DNA of 64,000 nt from Botrytis cinerea B05.10 (taxonomy: Eukaryota > Ascomycota > Leotiomycetes > Helotiales > Sclerotiniaceae): contig NC_037310.1 in assembly GCF_000143535.2 (NCBI RefSeq), positions 3,596,001-3,660,000 on the forward strand, written 5' to 3'. The notes under the pieces are model-generated. The model was not told where the DNA came from. It saw nothing but the letters and a program-made list of their open reading frames with translations, and did not search any database. Positions 22,367 through 35,724 of the stretch are shown here, in pieces (position 1 is the stretch's first letter; the number at the start of each line of letters is the position of its first letter). The position numbers were made by a program, and so were the translations under genes.

Positions 22367-23325
22367 GATGGCTTGGATAGCTATTCGACATACTGGAAAA
22401 GGAGGACAAATTGGATCTAGGACCGAGGAGATATATTGTGCTGGAACGTTGGAATAGCAAACCGAAAACAATATATCTGAACACCATTTGTCAAGAAGGG
22501 CACGACATGAGGATATTGAGAGGCTCTTGGTAACCTGGCATATAAAGAATCTTGTCATTGTCATCTCCAAAACAATAGCTTAGATGTTAGACATACTCGA
22601 TCAATTATGTAGGTACTCAGGCCCAGGCCAGGTTAGATCATCCATCCAATCATCCATGACGCAACACAATACTTGAGCCATGGTATGCACTTAATCCATG
22701 TTTATCGGATGAAACCAAAAAGCAATAAGCTCTCAAGGATAAGCTCGGAAGTGTATAAAACAACACTTGCCCTTGTATCGGAGTGAAGGTTGAAAATCAA
22801 AAGCAAATAGAGAGAAGAAAGAGAAGAAAGATATCGTGGGTAAGTGGAAGAACAAACAGGAACAAGTAGTGATAGTGAATCTGTGAAGCGGAATACTAAT
22901 CTGTCAACAACTTTCCTCATTTCCTCACAAACATAAACTTCTTTCTTGCTCTTCCTTTCTTCCAAAAACAATCCATATCAAGACTCTTTTTCTCTTCCTA
23001 CAAGAAGTTCTTGAAGCCTTATCGGAAAAGCTCCACCAAAACACGATTTACCACTCGCCGATAACCTTATCATCCACCTGGGGGATAAAAAAGAGCTTCA
23101 ACTTTTAACGTTCAACGCGTTTTGGCGCGATTTCTTTTTCGACTTGAAAGTGCTCCACTATTGAAAAAGCCATTAGCTCCCATCCCATCGTGCGCCGAAC
23201 CAATTGCACTTCTTCAATCTTCTCAATGCCGTTGATTTTCGGCCTTGTCTCTCTTGTTTGCATACCAGCACGCTTCTGCTGTTTCGCATAAGCTCAACTT
23301 CTCGAGGTCATCATAAAAGATATCC
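22367..23325. other. Intergenic upstream of the Dnt1-like gene
   Basis: No gene seen. Short overlapping frames on both strands only. Sequence just upstream of the next start (23100-23325) is more GC-rich and probably promoter and leader. Confidence 0.5.
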
Positions 23326-26300
23326 ATGATGAATTCCTTAATTGACCCCCCCGCCTCTCCGGGCTTTTCACTTCGAGTGAAAGTATTCACACCAGATGCC
23401 GCAGAGGAAAACGATCGTCCAATTCGTTGCTTTCGTGTTATCACATCACCAAATATTACCATAAGAGAGTTTTGCACAGAGGCTTCACGGGTGCACGAAA
23501 TCAATTATGGCCAGTAAGTAGTGTTTGCGCTTCTGCGACCATGATGCTGGAAATTTTAGGGTTGAAAAGATGGAGCTTATACTTACTGATTTGTTCTTCA
23601 TGCAGACCACTTGCGATTAAGAAGTGTATGGACGATGAATTATTCGACGTCACTCAGAACGATCTGATAGGACCTCTCTTTACCAATATGTCTACTATTC
23701 GAATCATCAAGGCTCCCAATAAACCAAATGTTCGAGACTCACTTCCTCCAACGTCAGCTCTTCGATTCAATCCAATTAGTGTTCTGGGCCAGAAGAGAGA
23801 TAGGTCACCGATCAATGGAAACGCCGAATCGTTTTGGAATCCACAAAAGCGTCAGAGAACAGCCATAGATCCAGATAAACCAATACCTTCTCGAGAAATA
23901 GAGTCGTATACCGGTGGAAGGTTGGAAGGTATCCCAGAAAACCCAGAAACCACAATTCCCGATTCGCAACAAAGTGCTATATTAGGTCATGAGGATGAGA
24001 ACAATGATATTGTGCCAAATGTAAGAGAGGATTCTCCCATGATCGCCGACACCCCACCCCCATCATCTCCATCGCCAGTGAAGAGACGTGTTGTCCGCCA
24101 AAGTCATGCCATAACTAATTCTATCCCAAAGTTGTCTACCGAGAATACAGATGCGCAACCCACCAGCAATCCAAAAGGACTTGTAAGTCCCTTTCAACAA
24201 CCTCCGCCACGGACACAGGGTACACCAAAGGACATTACCGGAGCAAAAAGTGCAAGCTATCACATTCAGAGAGCCACCGATAGAGGCCGGTCCGTTTCAA
24301 CGACTGCGACAAGTCCGATGGCGAACGAACCACAACTTCCTCCCCATCCTCGCTCAAGTTCTACAAAGAATCCAAAAAACTCAGAAACAATTCTGCCAGC
24401 CGCAAAATCAGGCAACTCGAAGAGTCGATCACCTAGGAATGAGGGGGATATTTATGACGACTTTGGTTCGGATTCTGAGGCGATAAAGGTTCCACAATCG
24501 AAACTTAAACTCAAAAAGTCTTCTTCATCAGGATTACCTGGCCTTGAGAGGTTAGCTAACTCACCCTCAAACAACAATCGTCATCCTTCCAAGACCTTCG
24601 AATCTGTTTCAACTCATAATGAGCTACCCTTGACGCCAAAGAGTAGATTACGCGAGGAAGAACTGCGCAAGAAGAAAGAAAGCGAGGAGGCAGCTAAGGA
24701 GGCCCGGACTGCGGCTGCAAAAGCTGCCGAGGAACGCCGACGTGAATCCGAAAGAGAAGCCGTGGCTGCAAAGGCCGAGCGAATGCGTAAAGAGAAATCA
24801 GAAGAACGTAAGGCAGAAGAGAAGCAGAGGCAAGCTACAAGAAAACAAAAGGAAGAAGCTGCTCTCTCGGCTCAAAGGCTGAAGGATGAGAAAGAGAAAT
24901 TGCGCAAACAGATCGAAGAAGATGACAGAATAGAGAAGCAAAAGGCCGAGGAGGAAGCGAAAAAGGCTAAAGGGGAATCTAATAAGTCAGAAGCTCCCGA
25001 AGGCTTTAAGAGAGCATCCGAAACCCCACAAGGCAGCAGGAGAGGTACTCCGGCCAATAATCGCAGTACTCCCAGCGCCATACTTCCTCGCCAGTCTTCC
25101 ACACCTCATTATCCAAGAGGAAAGAAGTCGTCTTTGAAAACATCACGTTCTTCCGAAAGTGTATTAAGCTCTTCACCAGGAACACCAGCTCCGAAGGATA
25201 CCAGTCTAGAAGCTCAGATGCCATTGCCGTCTAAGAGTCCTAGACGAGTCTCCTTTGACCTTGATAAGACGAATACTCCCGCAAAACCGCAACCCAACAA
25301 GACAGCCCCAGTTGATACGCCAAAAGAGAAGACAACACCCACGCTTGCTTCTAGTCAGATCTCAGCGCCAAATCAAACACCTATTCCTCTACCCAAAACA
25401 TTCAAACGCCCTGGACTTGATCGTAGTGCTACTCCAGTCAGACAGCTATCGCTAAAACCATCTGCTATGAGCCAACCACCATTGGTAGCGGGTCGAGCAA
25501 GTTCAGTGGCACGATCTATAACACCTAAGCCTATGCCTCAACCGGCACTTAGCAGAATTTCCACCGAGAAGAAAACCCTGGAGAGAAATACTATTACACC
25601 AGAGCCAAAAAAAGCAACGACATCTACATCCGGCCGTCAAATCCCAGTCAAAGGTATGTACTATCACGCCAAAAATTGTTAAAATAACCTCATGAAATTC
25701 ATTCCTCTGTCACACACTGATACAAATGAATCTTTGATTAATGAGTACAAACTAATGTCATCCTAGAGAAACCAAAGTCGCCAGCTAAGCCTGCTGAAAT
25801 TCCACTCCCTCCAAGTTCAGATAGTTCCAGTCCTGAAGATTCCGATTCTGAAGAAGAGGTCACAATCAAGGAAGAGCCAAAGAGATCCATTAGTCCTCCA
25901 AATCGACAAATCGAAGAATCGAATAATCCCAACGATCAATCCGATGACGATATCGAAATGGGTGAAAATCAGTCATCACCTCGGGATAGTCGATCTCCAG
26001 TTGTCTTTCATTCCAACGCACCATCCGGTGATGAGCGTAAATCCTTCAACAAGCACACTCAGAATTCAGCTTCTTCCTCGGAGGATGAATCTTCTGATGA
26101 TGAAGATTCGAGAAGTGATACCTCCGACAAGGGACATGACACTAAGGTTACAACAGAGATTAAAGAGACTCAAGATAGTTCAGAAGATGAAGGCGAAGGT
26201 GGTAGTGACGATGAGGATGTGAAGATGCCAGATGCCCCAGCTCAACGGCTTAGCCCGGAATTGCCAAGCCATGCCCGGAGAAATATGGTATCTCCTTTTA

Positions 26301-27034
26301 AGTCCACAAATCAACGTAAGAACTCCAACAGCGATGAGGATAATACCCAAGACGAAGTTGATCAACAACTAACATCTGATATCTTCGAAGCTCAAGGTCC
26401 ATCATTTTCTTCACCCCTTAAGCGACCGATTATTAGACCAACGATCGGTTTCGGCGCAAGTTTATCATCTCTGAATAGTCAAAAAGGAACCATGTTTAAA
26501 CCTAGACCTTCGTCAAATGGTCAACTCGCCAAATCAAAATTACAACTTTCATCTCAATTATTGAACAAAGAATTCTCGGAATCGGAAGATGATGAGAGCA
26601 GTAGTGATGATAGTTCCGATGATGATGTTCCAGTTCCAGCAAGCTCAAGAATACCTTCTTTAACTCAGAATAATGGTTCAGTTGCCACAGCAGCCTTTGC
26701 CGCTGCCGCAGCTAAGAAAATTAAAGATGCTGGTAGTGATTCAGATTCGGATTCTGACAATAGTTCGGATGACGCAATGGAACAAGCGAGAAAATCATTA
26801 ATGGCGCAGGTTAACCAATATGGAATGAGTGCTAGTCAAAACACTTTACCGCAGGGATCGCAAATCTCGGTTAATGGTGGGGCACAAAAGGAAAATGGAA
26901 AAGGGGGTGCAGTTCTTGGCAACACGAATGGAAATGCAAAAAATTCGAGAAGTGCGGGGAAGGAATTCGCGAAAAAAGGGAAGGACAGGATTACGAATGG
27001 GTATGATTTTAAGAAATTTGGATCCTTCAATTGA
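23326..27034 (+). CDS. Nucleolar Dnt1/Net1-like protein (Cdc14-anchor type)
   Basis: Three exons, 23326-23513, 23606-25653 and 25767-27034, sum to an intact 1167-aa frame. Joining exons 1 and 2 restores an N-terminal domain of ~95 residues, including LRVKVFTPDAAEE, REFCTEASRVHEINYGQ and PLAIKKCMDDELFDVTQND. I recognise it as the N-terminal domain shared by S. pombe Dnt1 and S. cerevisiae Net1, nucleolar proteins that hold the phosphatase Cdc14 and tune mitotic exit and rDNA function. The rest is disordered: many S-P/T-P sites, a Lys/Glu/Arg coiled coil (residues ~385-490, RLREEELRKKKESEE), then acidic Ser/Asp blocks (SEDDESSSDDSSDDDV) and an Ala-rich AAFAAAAAKK patch. The C-terminus, NGYDFKKFGSFN, is basic and aromatic. 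Orthology is inferred from the domain. Confidence 0.82.
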
Positions 27035-28977
27035 AAGCTGGTGGCGGAGGTTGATTGAATATGAGAGTGAGCGTGAGGGTGTGAACGCTTAGAGGGGATA
27101 TACGACATTGCGCATTACTTGTGCATAATTATGGGGTGGGCTGAGCGGAAGGGGGAGCGCACAGTTTTTGTTCATGATCAAAAAAATTACGTTTGCAGAG
27201 ATGATATCCGGTTGATTCTTTTCTTCACACAGGAAGCATTTGCATAATGGTATGGTGTGTAGGAGTTTGGATTCATTTCAAGAAAAATGGGAGATTTTTC
27301 TTCATTGGTTTAATTCTTCGCATATGCGTGTGTTCATTGAGGTGGTGAGGATGGATGGATATATGGGTGGTGTGTTTGGGTACGTGTCTTTTGTTTATAG
27401 AGGGGTATTTAGGGGAAGAGGGGAGGTGTATATGGGAAGTTGAAAGAGTGGAGAGAGGATGTTAATATGATGATTTTTAATGATCTGGAAAGAAAAAGTG
27501 ATGATTGGGTGGTGGTAGTGTTGATGGCGGTGAATTACATAGAAAGGTAGATAGGTAGATGGGATTGATAAAATGTGTAATATGTAGGTGTTCTGAATAG
27601 ATATTATGATATTATGATATTGACTGATGGATGAATGGCTGGTTGTGGAGTTTTATGTTTATGTGATTTGATTTGATATGAAGTGATTGTATTACTTTAT
27701 TTGTATTAATTAGATATTGAAAAGTCTTGGATGGGGTGTTTATTCTAAAATCTATAGGAACACATATTAGGATAAAGATGATTGTAGGTCGTGAGAGAGT
27801 AGAGAAGGATTAGATTTGAGAGGCTAGAAACTAGAAACTAGAGCTTATAGACAGATATCGAGTCTGAAAAACTGCTAAGAGAGTGCTGTTTATTTAGTAT
27901 TTATAGAATTCACGAACTTGTATAGTTAATACGTAGATATATATGAAATCCTAGATAGATACTCGATCGATCTAAATATTACACGATGGAGGGAAAATGT
28001 TTCGTTTCTGCATTGTTGTCGTTGTCGTTAGGTGTGAGTGCGCGTATGTGATGTTGGAGAGTTTGATTTGTTGAGGATGGTGTGTGTTTGGGATGGATGA
28101 CGAGGATGTTTATTTGACTTTGCGGTATGTACCTATGTATCGCATATAGGGGGTTTTATTGTAGATTATAAATAATAGGGATTTGATTATTTATCGATTG
28201 TGAATTCTGGTTGTGTGGAGTAGGAGTATACAATTGTTGTTGCACTCAAGTCCATAATGTGTTTTGAAGGAAAGCCTTTTCAACTTCATCTAAACGAGAT
28301 TTTGAAAATGGAAAAATTTCAGCTCAATCACTATAGCTCCGAATTGAAAGAACTCTTTATTGTAACATAGAGATTTCTCAATTTAGGATTGTATCGATTG
28401 AATAATTTTTATTTGGATTTAGCAAAAAGTAAATTAGATACCAAGAAAAGTCACATTTCATTTTGAAAACATGTCTACAAATCGAGTGGTAAACTAATCA
28501 TGTGATTAGTTCACAGAGTCATAGTACTAGTGAGACTTTGTACTACTCGATGCTTATTATCAATATGCGATCTGCAATAAAATGCAGCTTAAACCTGTGA
28601 TTTGCATGGAAACGTAGAACCCTGTCACTATTTGTCCAAAAAAACTGTGTACTTGCAGTCATGACATGTATTGTCGACAGGAATGGTAGAATACTACCCT
28701 AGAACAAGGAATTGATTCGATGATTTGGCGCCTCATTATTTACCTTACCCCATTGGCCGACCCGTGCCAGTCATCAAACGAGTGTGCAAACCCCTCAATT
28801 CTTGTATTCCACCTTCTCTTATTCTTATTTCTTTGCGCTCTTGATCTTCTCTATTTCTAGCTACGATCCTTTTGTATTTAATACGGAGGAGAAAAAACAC
28901 CGTGAGCATCTATTGAAAGGAATAAATATAAAAGAGTTTGAAAATAGTCGGGAAACACACTACGTTGATCATTCAAG
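27035..28977. other. 1.9-kb A/T-rich intergenic stretch
   Basis: No gene seen. It contains TGG/GGT-rich then TATGATATTATGATATTGA-like short repeats (27600-27625) and many TAGATA motifs. Probably the long 3' UTR of the Dnt1-like gene and the BTB promoter. Confidence 0.5.
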
Positions 28978-30064
28978 ATGCCAGCCTCGTTTCAAGAGTA
29001 AATGCTATCTATTCCGTCTCTTATCTGATCTGGGTGCTTAACTTGAGGTAATATATTAATATCTATACTAACAGCCACTCCTCAGAATCCTCAATTCCCG
29101 CCTCTTCAAATTCATCGTGGGCGAAAAAGTCGATGGCCATGCGCAGGAATTCTTCGTGCACGAAGAGGCGATTACTCAGCTTTCGAAACCGTTAGAGGCG
29201 TTGATGAGAGGAGGCATGACGGAATCGCAAGCGGGGTGTACGGTGTGGGATGATGTGAGTAAGGAGACGTTTGAGAGGTTTGTGCAGTTTGCGTATACGG
29301 GAGATTACTCGGTGCCGGTGCCTGTGTTTCTACTGAGGGAACGAGTCAGATCTGAGCCTGTCGAACCGTTGACTTGGGCCTCTAGGATTAAAATGACGGA
29401 GAGCAAGAAGATAGTTACAGAACGGCGTTCTGCGATACCATCACCAGAGCCAACAACACCGGAACCAGCGGAGTCAGGGGTAATAGTATTAGATCCCGTT
29501 TCGCTAAATTGGGGATCACAGTGCATAAAAAATGCAGAATGGAGACCAAGGCGGGAAAAACTTTCTCTTACTGCTCGACGAGCTAGATATTCAGATCTTA
29601 CCTCGGTCAAATTTGCAGCCGACTTCAGAAACTTAACTTTTCCACTGCTCGCCAAACGCAACAATCATGACCACACTTGCGAACCTAACGATTTTTTTAA
29701 TCCAAATGAAAGCTATTCCAACGTATTCATCGGCCATGCCGCTCTATACATTTTAGGAGATTTTCGACTCATTGAGCCGTTGAAAGCCTTAGCTCTCTAC
29801 AAGCTCCACAAAATATTATGTATATTCGAGCTCAGCGACGAAAATATGGAGGATGTGATCAATCTCGCAAGATACGTATATGCAGAGGAAGGCGGAGGGG
29901 AGGGATCCAGTGGCGAGATTGGCGCGTTGAGAAGTCTGGTGTGCCATTATATGGCTATGCACGCGTTCGTCTTGTCGGTTGATGATGGGTTTATGGAGTT
30001 TCTGGGGGAGGGCGGACAGTTTGTGAAGGATTTTTTTAAGTTTGAAGTGCAGAGGGTGGGTTAG
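28978..30064 (+). CDS. BTB/POZ-domain protein
   Basis: Exon 1 (28978-28997) is only 20 nt, encoding MPASFQ plus two bases. An 88-nt intron ending at the AG at 29084-29085 joins it to 29086-30064, giving 332 aa and the typical opening SFQEILNSRLFKFIVGE. The nearer AG at 29073-29074 would shift out of frame. The BTB core continues with FFVHEEAITQLSKPLEALM, VWDDVSKETFERFVQFAYT and GDYSVP, which is characteristic of the large fungal BTB family. A Pro/Glu/Thr-rich linker (SPEPTTPEPAES) follows, then a C-terminal helical part with FIGHAALYILGDFRLIEPLK, the second half of the BTB/SKP1-like repeat seen in these proteins. BTB proteins are commonly dimeric adaptors, often for Cul3 ligases; the target is unknown. 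Confidence 0.85.
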
Positions 30065-33000
30065 TAGGTTAGGGGCTCTGTACTTATTTTGTTGGGAAGT
30101 ATTTGTGATCATCTTGTGTTTTTTATTGTGGAGTTTGAGGAGGGGATGCACGGGAGAAATTATGATATAATAATTGATATATGTTAAATAAGCTTGCACT
30201 AGATCTGGATATGGCAAACATAGCAATCTAGACATCCAATGTTTATCTATCACGCAATCTAGATAGACTGCGCATAAAGAATGGATCAGGCAATACCCCC
30301 CAAGAATGCCCGCACTCTACCCTCACGGTGAAGAGCAGGTCTTCATAATATGGAATTTAATTACTATTAAAATAGATCTGGCTCCATGAATTCCATGGAC
30401 AGCCAGAAGATTCCCATTTTACGGATGCATCTTTGCAAATGATGACTATGTAGTGGTTTAAAAAGCTTCGGGCCTAACATCTTCCGTATTGCTGTCTAGT
30501 ACCGAAAATTTGAAGGTAGCTGGTAGAACATATTCTAATCATGAAGCTAGAATAGAAGCTTGCATGGTGGACTACTTGACATCTTTCTAGAGTCGTTTAA
30601 GCGATTCTGTATTATCGGATTTAGATGAGAAGAATTATTTACACAAGGCATGTTGTCTATTTACTAGTCACATATTTCAGCCAACCGAAGATGTTGGATT
30701 TTGTCGATGAAGAATGAGTTCCAGAGAACTCCGCAAGTTTAGTACTAATAGTTTGACTGCATTTCTATTAGCCATTTGTTTCTTTCAGGCCAGAGAAGGA
30801 CAGGAACAATATTCACTCTCAAGATGCATGTCGGCAAGAGATATACAGCCCAACCCTAACATACCTCTCCACGAAAATAGTAGAAAAGATAAAAAAAGAT
30901 AATATCAATTAACTATTCTAAAACGAGCTGTAGATTAAAAGAAAGAAAAAATGAAATGCTAGATTGCCCGACTTCAACCAATTTTTATACGCACCATTAA
31001 TATCCACTGAAACATAATATATAACTGATTTCCAATCCGTCACTAATAATTTATCTTTATTGTTTCGCTTCACGGATGGGCCTTCATTTCTCGGGAATCT
31101 GATTACCTATTTCATTATTATTATTCATAATCTTCAATCACATTCTCAGAAATACTAATAAAGCTATGCATACATATACCTAACTTTGAAAGGAAACAGA
31201 ACAAAACCACAGATAATCCCGCATAGCTCAGACCCATCAAGATCCTCGCAGCACTAACTTAGACCTCCCAAACCCTAACGAGCTTGGCGCAGTAACAAAT
31301 AAAAGACTGTGTATTCAAGAACTGACTCTGTTCATTAACAATTTAGCTTAGCTATTGGCAGAAAGATAGAAAATAGACGACATTAAAAACGCACAAAAGA
31401 CCAAAAAGCATGCATGATTTTATATCGACCGAGCTATGTCTCTAAGAGTAAAGCAGACGGGATTTGTATTAGAAGTAAATACTAAAAGAATAATAACAAT
31501 AATGACAACAATCCCGTATTTCGAGTGATTCTTGCTATGAACTCCCCCGCGTTCAAGACACCAGAAAATTCTTTGCTCCCGAAAAGATTTCGAGGGCAGC
31601 TAGTTTTCTGTTTTCCATTAATCGATTTTTTCTTTCTTTCTTTCTTTTTCTTCTCTTCTTTGAAAAACTTAACATGTCTGCTAACATAGGCCCGTTTAGC
31701 ACGTGATGATTTATTACATTCATCGGCTAACTAGGTAGCTTGACTATTATTTATAAGAAATGAAGGGTTCTTTAATAATTCTATCTCTTCTTGACTTTTT
31801 TTAATCCGATTCATCAATCACTCTTCAACATACCCCCACCCAGATTTCTTATCCCTGATATCAGATTGCATAGACAGATACTGAGATTATATATAGTCTT
31901 GAACATGTGATCGGGACCATCTAACACCTTCGTGTAAGGTTAACGGACACAGCCCCATATTGGGAATTTTCCGTAATGTTGCACATCTCAGAAGACAGGA
32001 TTTATCGATATCAATCCGAGACCAGGGATATTCTTAAAGCTTGATATCATATCACACACAGCTCTTCGAGAATGAATATCGTTTCAACGTCTTTAGAACT
32101 GGGGACATGCATATTTCTAGATGTGCAACAATTTGTTGTTTTAATGTGATCTGACCAATCTTATCATTTGAGGTTGATTGAAAAAAACTTGGTGTATGGG
32201 ATAAACAGCTCTAATAAGGACGAGGTCACGCCGTACGATGGTCATGGTTGTGGTTGTGATTGTTCTCTCCCGCTCTTTACGAAAAGAGAGATAACATGAT
32301 ATGACATACATAGCCCTAGGATGACACCCAATCAATCGGAAACACAGCCGAGTATCTAAATAATGCCCTTTTCTTACGACATGCAACAAGACTATAACAT
32401 ATTGACATAAATCACCTGTCGAGAAACGTGTCACAAGCGCTCAATGGTCATGTTTCTCACGTGTGCTGATGTTAATTGGTTGGATCGTTGGTGGGCACGG
32501 TGGGGTGGCTCAAGAGTGGAGATGCGACATTCACTCGTTATTTATATTGGGTCTCGTAGAGTCGCAGTCAATCTCAGCCACCATATCGCCAACAAGCTTT
32601 CTGTTGAACACGAACATACACACTTCGTTTTGCCTCTTTGCTCAATTCATTATCTTTTGGTTTGTATGGCTATGTTTTATTTGTTTTATTATATTTGCTC
32701 TGCTGGTATTTCTTGCTGTCTTGCTTTCTTATTTATTCTGGATCTGTTTTTAATGACATCGCCGTGCTTACATGTCAGTTGGTCTTTGCAGTGCAATGAG
32801 CTAGTTGGGCTGAATTTTTTACCTAAATTTAGTATCCAGTGCCAGCGTTCTTGGCTACAATAAGAAGCCTTCTAAGTTTACTCATCCTCAGCTTGAGGAG
32901 AAACGGAACTTTTGCTCATATCATCCAAGTTCTATTTCGGACTTGTCGGAACCTTTTGACTAGAAGTAATTTGCATTTCTATCTTTCTATCTTTCGATCC

Positions 33001-33104
33001 TTCGTTCTTCTTCCTGATATTTCGGTTCTGCAATCTTCTCATTGCAAACATTCTTGTCTCACGTTCTTTCGAATTCATTCGCATTACCAATTTAGGATTG
33101 ATAC
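30065..33104. other. 3-kb A/T-rich intergenic stretch
   Basis: No convincing gene. Frames at 32444-32863 and 32839-33273 are hydrophobic, family-less and overlap the leader of the next gene. A TTTC-repeat pyrimidine tract lies at about 31630-31665 and a T/C-rich leader at about 32970-33060, just before the 2EXR gene. Confidence 0.45.
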
Positions 33105-34586
33105 ATGTCGAAAGTTATCAAAATGGCAGACTTTAACTTCCCCGGAGTCGATCTCAGTGATCCTTTTCTTCCCTCCCCCGGTTCAATATCTGTTTATAGT
33201 CCCTTCGAATACAGTACTCCCAAAGCCGCCGTCAAACCACCTCATGACTACGGTACATTTACCTATCCTCTAACGCCTGTGGATGAAAGGCCTAGACCCA
33301 TTTCATTACCTTTACGATCTCGGAATTGCTCTTCGAATGCACCTCCCTCTCTATCTTTCTCTCGTTCTTCTAGTACCTCGTCCAAGTTTTCTTTCTCCTC
33401 GTCTGCATCAAATATTGATTGCAATCGGTTGTCAAATACCAAGTGGGCATCCCCTACTTCTTTTCCTCACTTTGCATCATTGCCACTGGATATTCAGAGA
33501 ATAATTTGGAGACACACACTACCTGAACCACAAATTATCGAAATACATCAACACACAAAATCTACACCACGATCGTCCTCTTCCTTCTCAACTTCAACGC
33601 AACAAGATGAAGAACCCCTTCCATCTTTAACGACCCAAACCCCCCTTCCAATCGCCCTACACGTAAATCGTCTCTCTCGTCGTCTCGCTCTCTCTATTTT
33701 AACTCCACTCTCCTTCGCTCAGCCGTACTATCTTCCTTCAAATCCATACGCTTACATAGACTATGCTCGAGATACCATATTCGTCTCTTCTCATACTCTC
33801 TACCCCGATCTCGGAAATCATGTCTTGTATTCGAGGAATTTACATAAGATTCAATATTTGGCCCTGGAGTTTGAAGTATGGTGTGAGCTACTTGGCGATA
33901 ATCATTTCGTTAATGCACTTTTGGAGATGGAGGGACTGGTGAGCATTGAGATCATTTTTGAGAGACAACCGGGATCGCTTTCTTGTTCTGATTCCTCATC
34001 TAATTGGGAATCATCAATACTATCGAGACAACTCGAAGAATCGATAATGAATTGGGGAATCAAGCATCAAGCTCAGGATCTTAGGTTTACAGAACCATCA
34101 AGGAATGAAGAGAGAAATTTGGAAGTTATATTCGAAAGGGAATGCGAGAAGAAATGGTTATGGGGAAGGGTGAGTGGATGGGAGGATGTAAGAGGAAAAT
34201 TGAGGTTGAGATGGAAAGAAGAGAGGAGTAGAAGCATGATGCCGAGTCGCTTTCACAGAGATCTAAATGACAACGAAAACGAAGCTTATACTCCTCCACC
34301 ATCCCGATCAAGAGCAAATGGTAATATCCCAATCAGATTTTCCGAGATCAATACAGAGACGACATACATGGGACATGGGCACGAGGAATTGAACCAGGGA
34401 TTGGAAAGTCTAATTAATAGCGTGGATGATGTTATAATGGATTATGGATATGTAGCGCAAGGACGAGCAAGATGTGTTGGTGGCGAGGATACATATGTGG
34501 ATCAAGAAGATGCATATAGTGAGAGTGAGTATTCGCGATGTTCAGCGAGTTTCGAAGATGATTCTGATGTGGAGGGGTGGATTTAA
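33105..34586 (+). CDS. 2EXR-domain protein
   Basis: Intronless, 493 aa from ATG 33105 (a second in-frame ATG is at 33123). After a Ser/Pro-rich N-terminus of ~120 residues (PLRSRNCSSNAPPSLSFSRS), the segment FPHFASLPLDIQRIIWRHTL then PEPQIIEI matches the opening of the fungal 2EXR domain, which usually reads F..F..LP.ELR..IW...LP.P. The domain runs on through ALHVNRLSRRLALSIL and a YIDYARDTIFVSS strand to about residue 310. The C-terminus is acidic and Tyr/Ser-rich (YVDQEDAYSESEYSRCSASF). 2EXR proteins are abundant in filamentous ascomycetes and functionally uncharacterised. No membrane segment or signal peptide is visible. Confidence 0.82.
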   Translation: MSKVIKMADFNFPGVDLSDPFLPSPGSISVYSPFEYSTPKAAVKPPHDYGTFTYPLTPVDERPRPISLPLRSRNCSSNAPPSLSFSRSSSTSSKFSFSSSASNIDCNRLSNTKWASPTSFPHFASLPLDIQRIIWRHTLPEPQIIEIHQHTKSTPRSSSSFSTSTQQDEEPLPSLTTQTPLPIALHVNRLSRRLALSILTPLSFAQPYYLPSNPYAYIDYARDTIFVSSHTLYPDLGNHVLYSRNLHKIQYLALEFEVWCELLGDNHFVNALLEMEGLVSIEIIFERQPGSLSCSDSSSNWESSILSRQLEESIMNWGIKHQAQDLRFTEPSRNEERNLEVIFERECEKKWLWGRVSGWEDVRGKLRLRWKEERSRSMMPSRFHRDLNDNENEAYTPPPSRSRANGNIPIRFSEINTETTYMGHGHEELNQGLESLINSVDDVIMDYGYVAQGRARCVGGEDTYVDQEDAYSESEYSRCSASFEDDSDVEGWI

Positions 34587-35724
34587 TGATTCTTTTTTCT
34601 GTTTTGGGGGAGGGAAATTTAAGGCGTGGTTATTGGAAAGGGAAGGGGAAAGTGGAGTTGGTAACTGTTGTTGCTCAACATAGGCTATTGGCGTTGGTTT
34701 TTGGCTATGATACCATGTTTTAGGACAATTGGATAGGTGTCTTTCGAGGGAGTAAGATATACATGGAATGATTTTTTCATTAATCTGGTGTTGATTGAGC
34801 CTCGGAATTCTTTCTATATTGCCATTTGTGCCACTATCAAATATTACCATTTTCAATCACGATGTCAATCTACATGAAAATTGAGATTTTTCATGTTCCT
34901 ACTTTCTACGTTTGTGAAGATGGTTCGTCGGATTTGCTGCAGAGTAGTTGATATCTGTTTCTTATATTTGTCAAACTAGATCAGTGCTTGCTTGAGTTGT
35001 ATATTTGATAGGGCGATAGATGCCTGACTATCCAATAGAGAGACCTGTTATTTTCATTAGTTGGAAGTTAATACGTTTCTAACCAGGCATTTTACGAAGA
35101 TAAGCGACGGAGAGATAGGAACTCGCAAGTGATATATAAATTCGAGATATAGACCAGCTGTATGTTGTATGACTATGACTCTAGAAAATATTACAAGTAG
35201 ACAGTACCTAAACTCGAGATGGTATTCGGATATATCTTAATCCGGGTAGGTAGAGGGGAGATTACCAAGTTGGGTATTCAACCCGATGGTTCGGTAACCA
35301 AGCGGGGAATGTGGAAGTGGAAAAGTCTAGAACGAATTTACTCTTTGACCATTAAGGTTACCATCCATCAATAGAAGAGAATGATATTTTTACTATACAA
35401 AATGTAGTTAATTGGCGAATTGATCAGATTATGGACCGAATGCTGCTTACTTTCTAATACTTCAGTAGGAGATCTAGAATAACTTATCTCATTCATTTAC
35501 ACAATGCTGACCGCTTATGATTACCTCAGACGCATCTTCCTTGTTCGATTTTCTTTCCAAAAATCCCTACGACATATTATATGCAGGATGACCAACACAA
35601 GCATGTGAATATAAAGTGGCATGATATATATATGTATATATTCCCAAGTCTTCAATTCTGCAACTCGTCCCATTCTCATCTCCCACCAAACCCTCAACAA
35701 ATCCATCCATCCACACCACCCAAA
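34587..35724. other. Intergenic between the 2EXR gene and the iminopeptidase gene
   Basis: No gene seen in about 1.1 kb; A/T-rich, with a sharp shift to C-rich sequence at about 35670 just before the next start. Confidence 0.5.

Noticed and set aside
32444..33273. Overlapping hydrophobic plus frames
   Set aside because: T-rich sequence gives Phe/Leu/Ile/Cys runs; overlaps the leader of the 2EXR gene.
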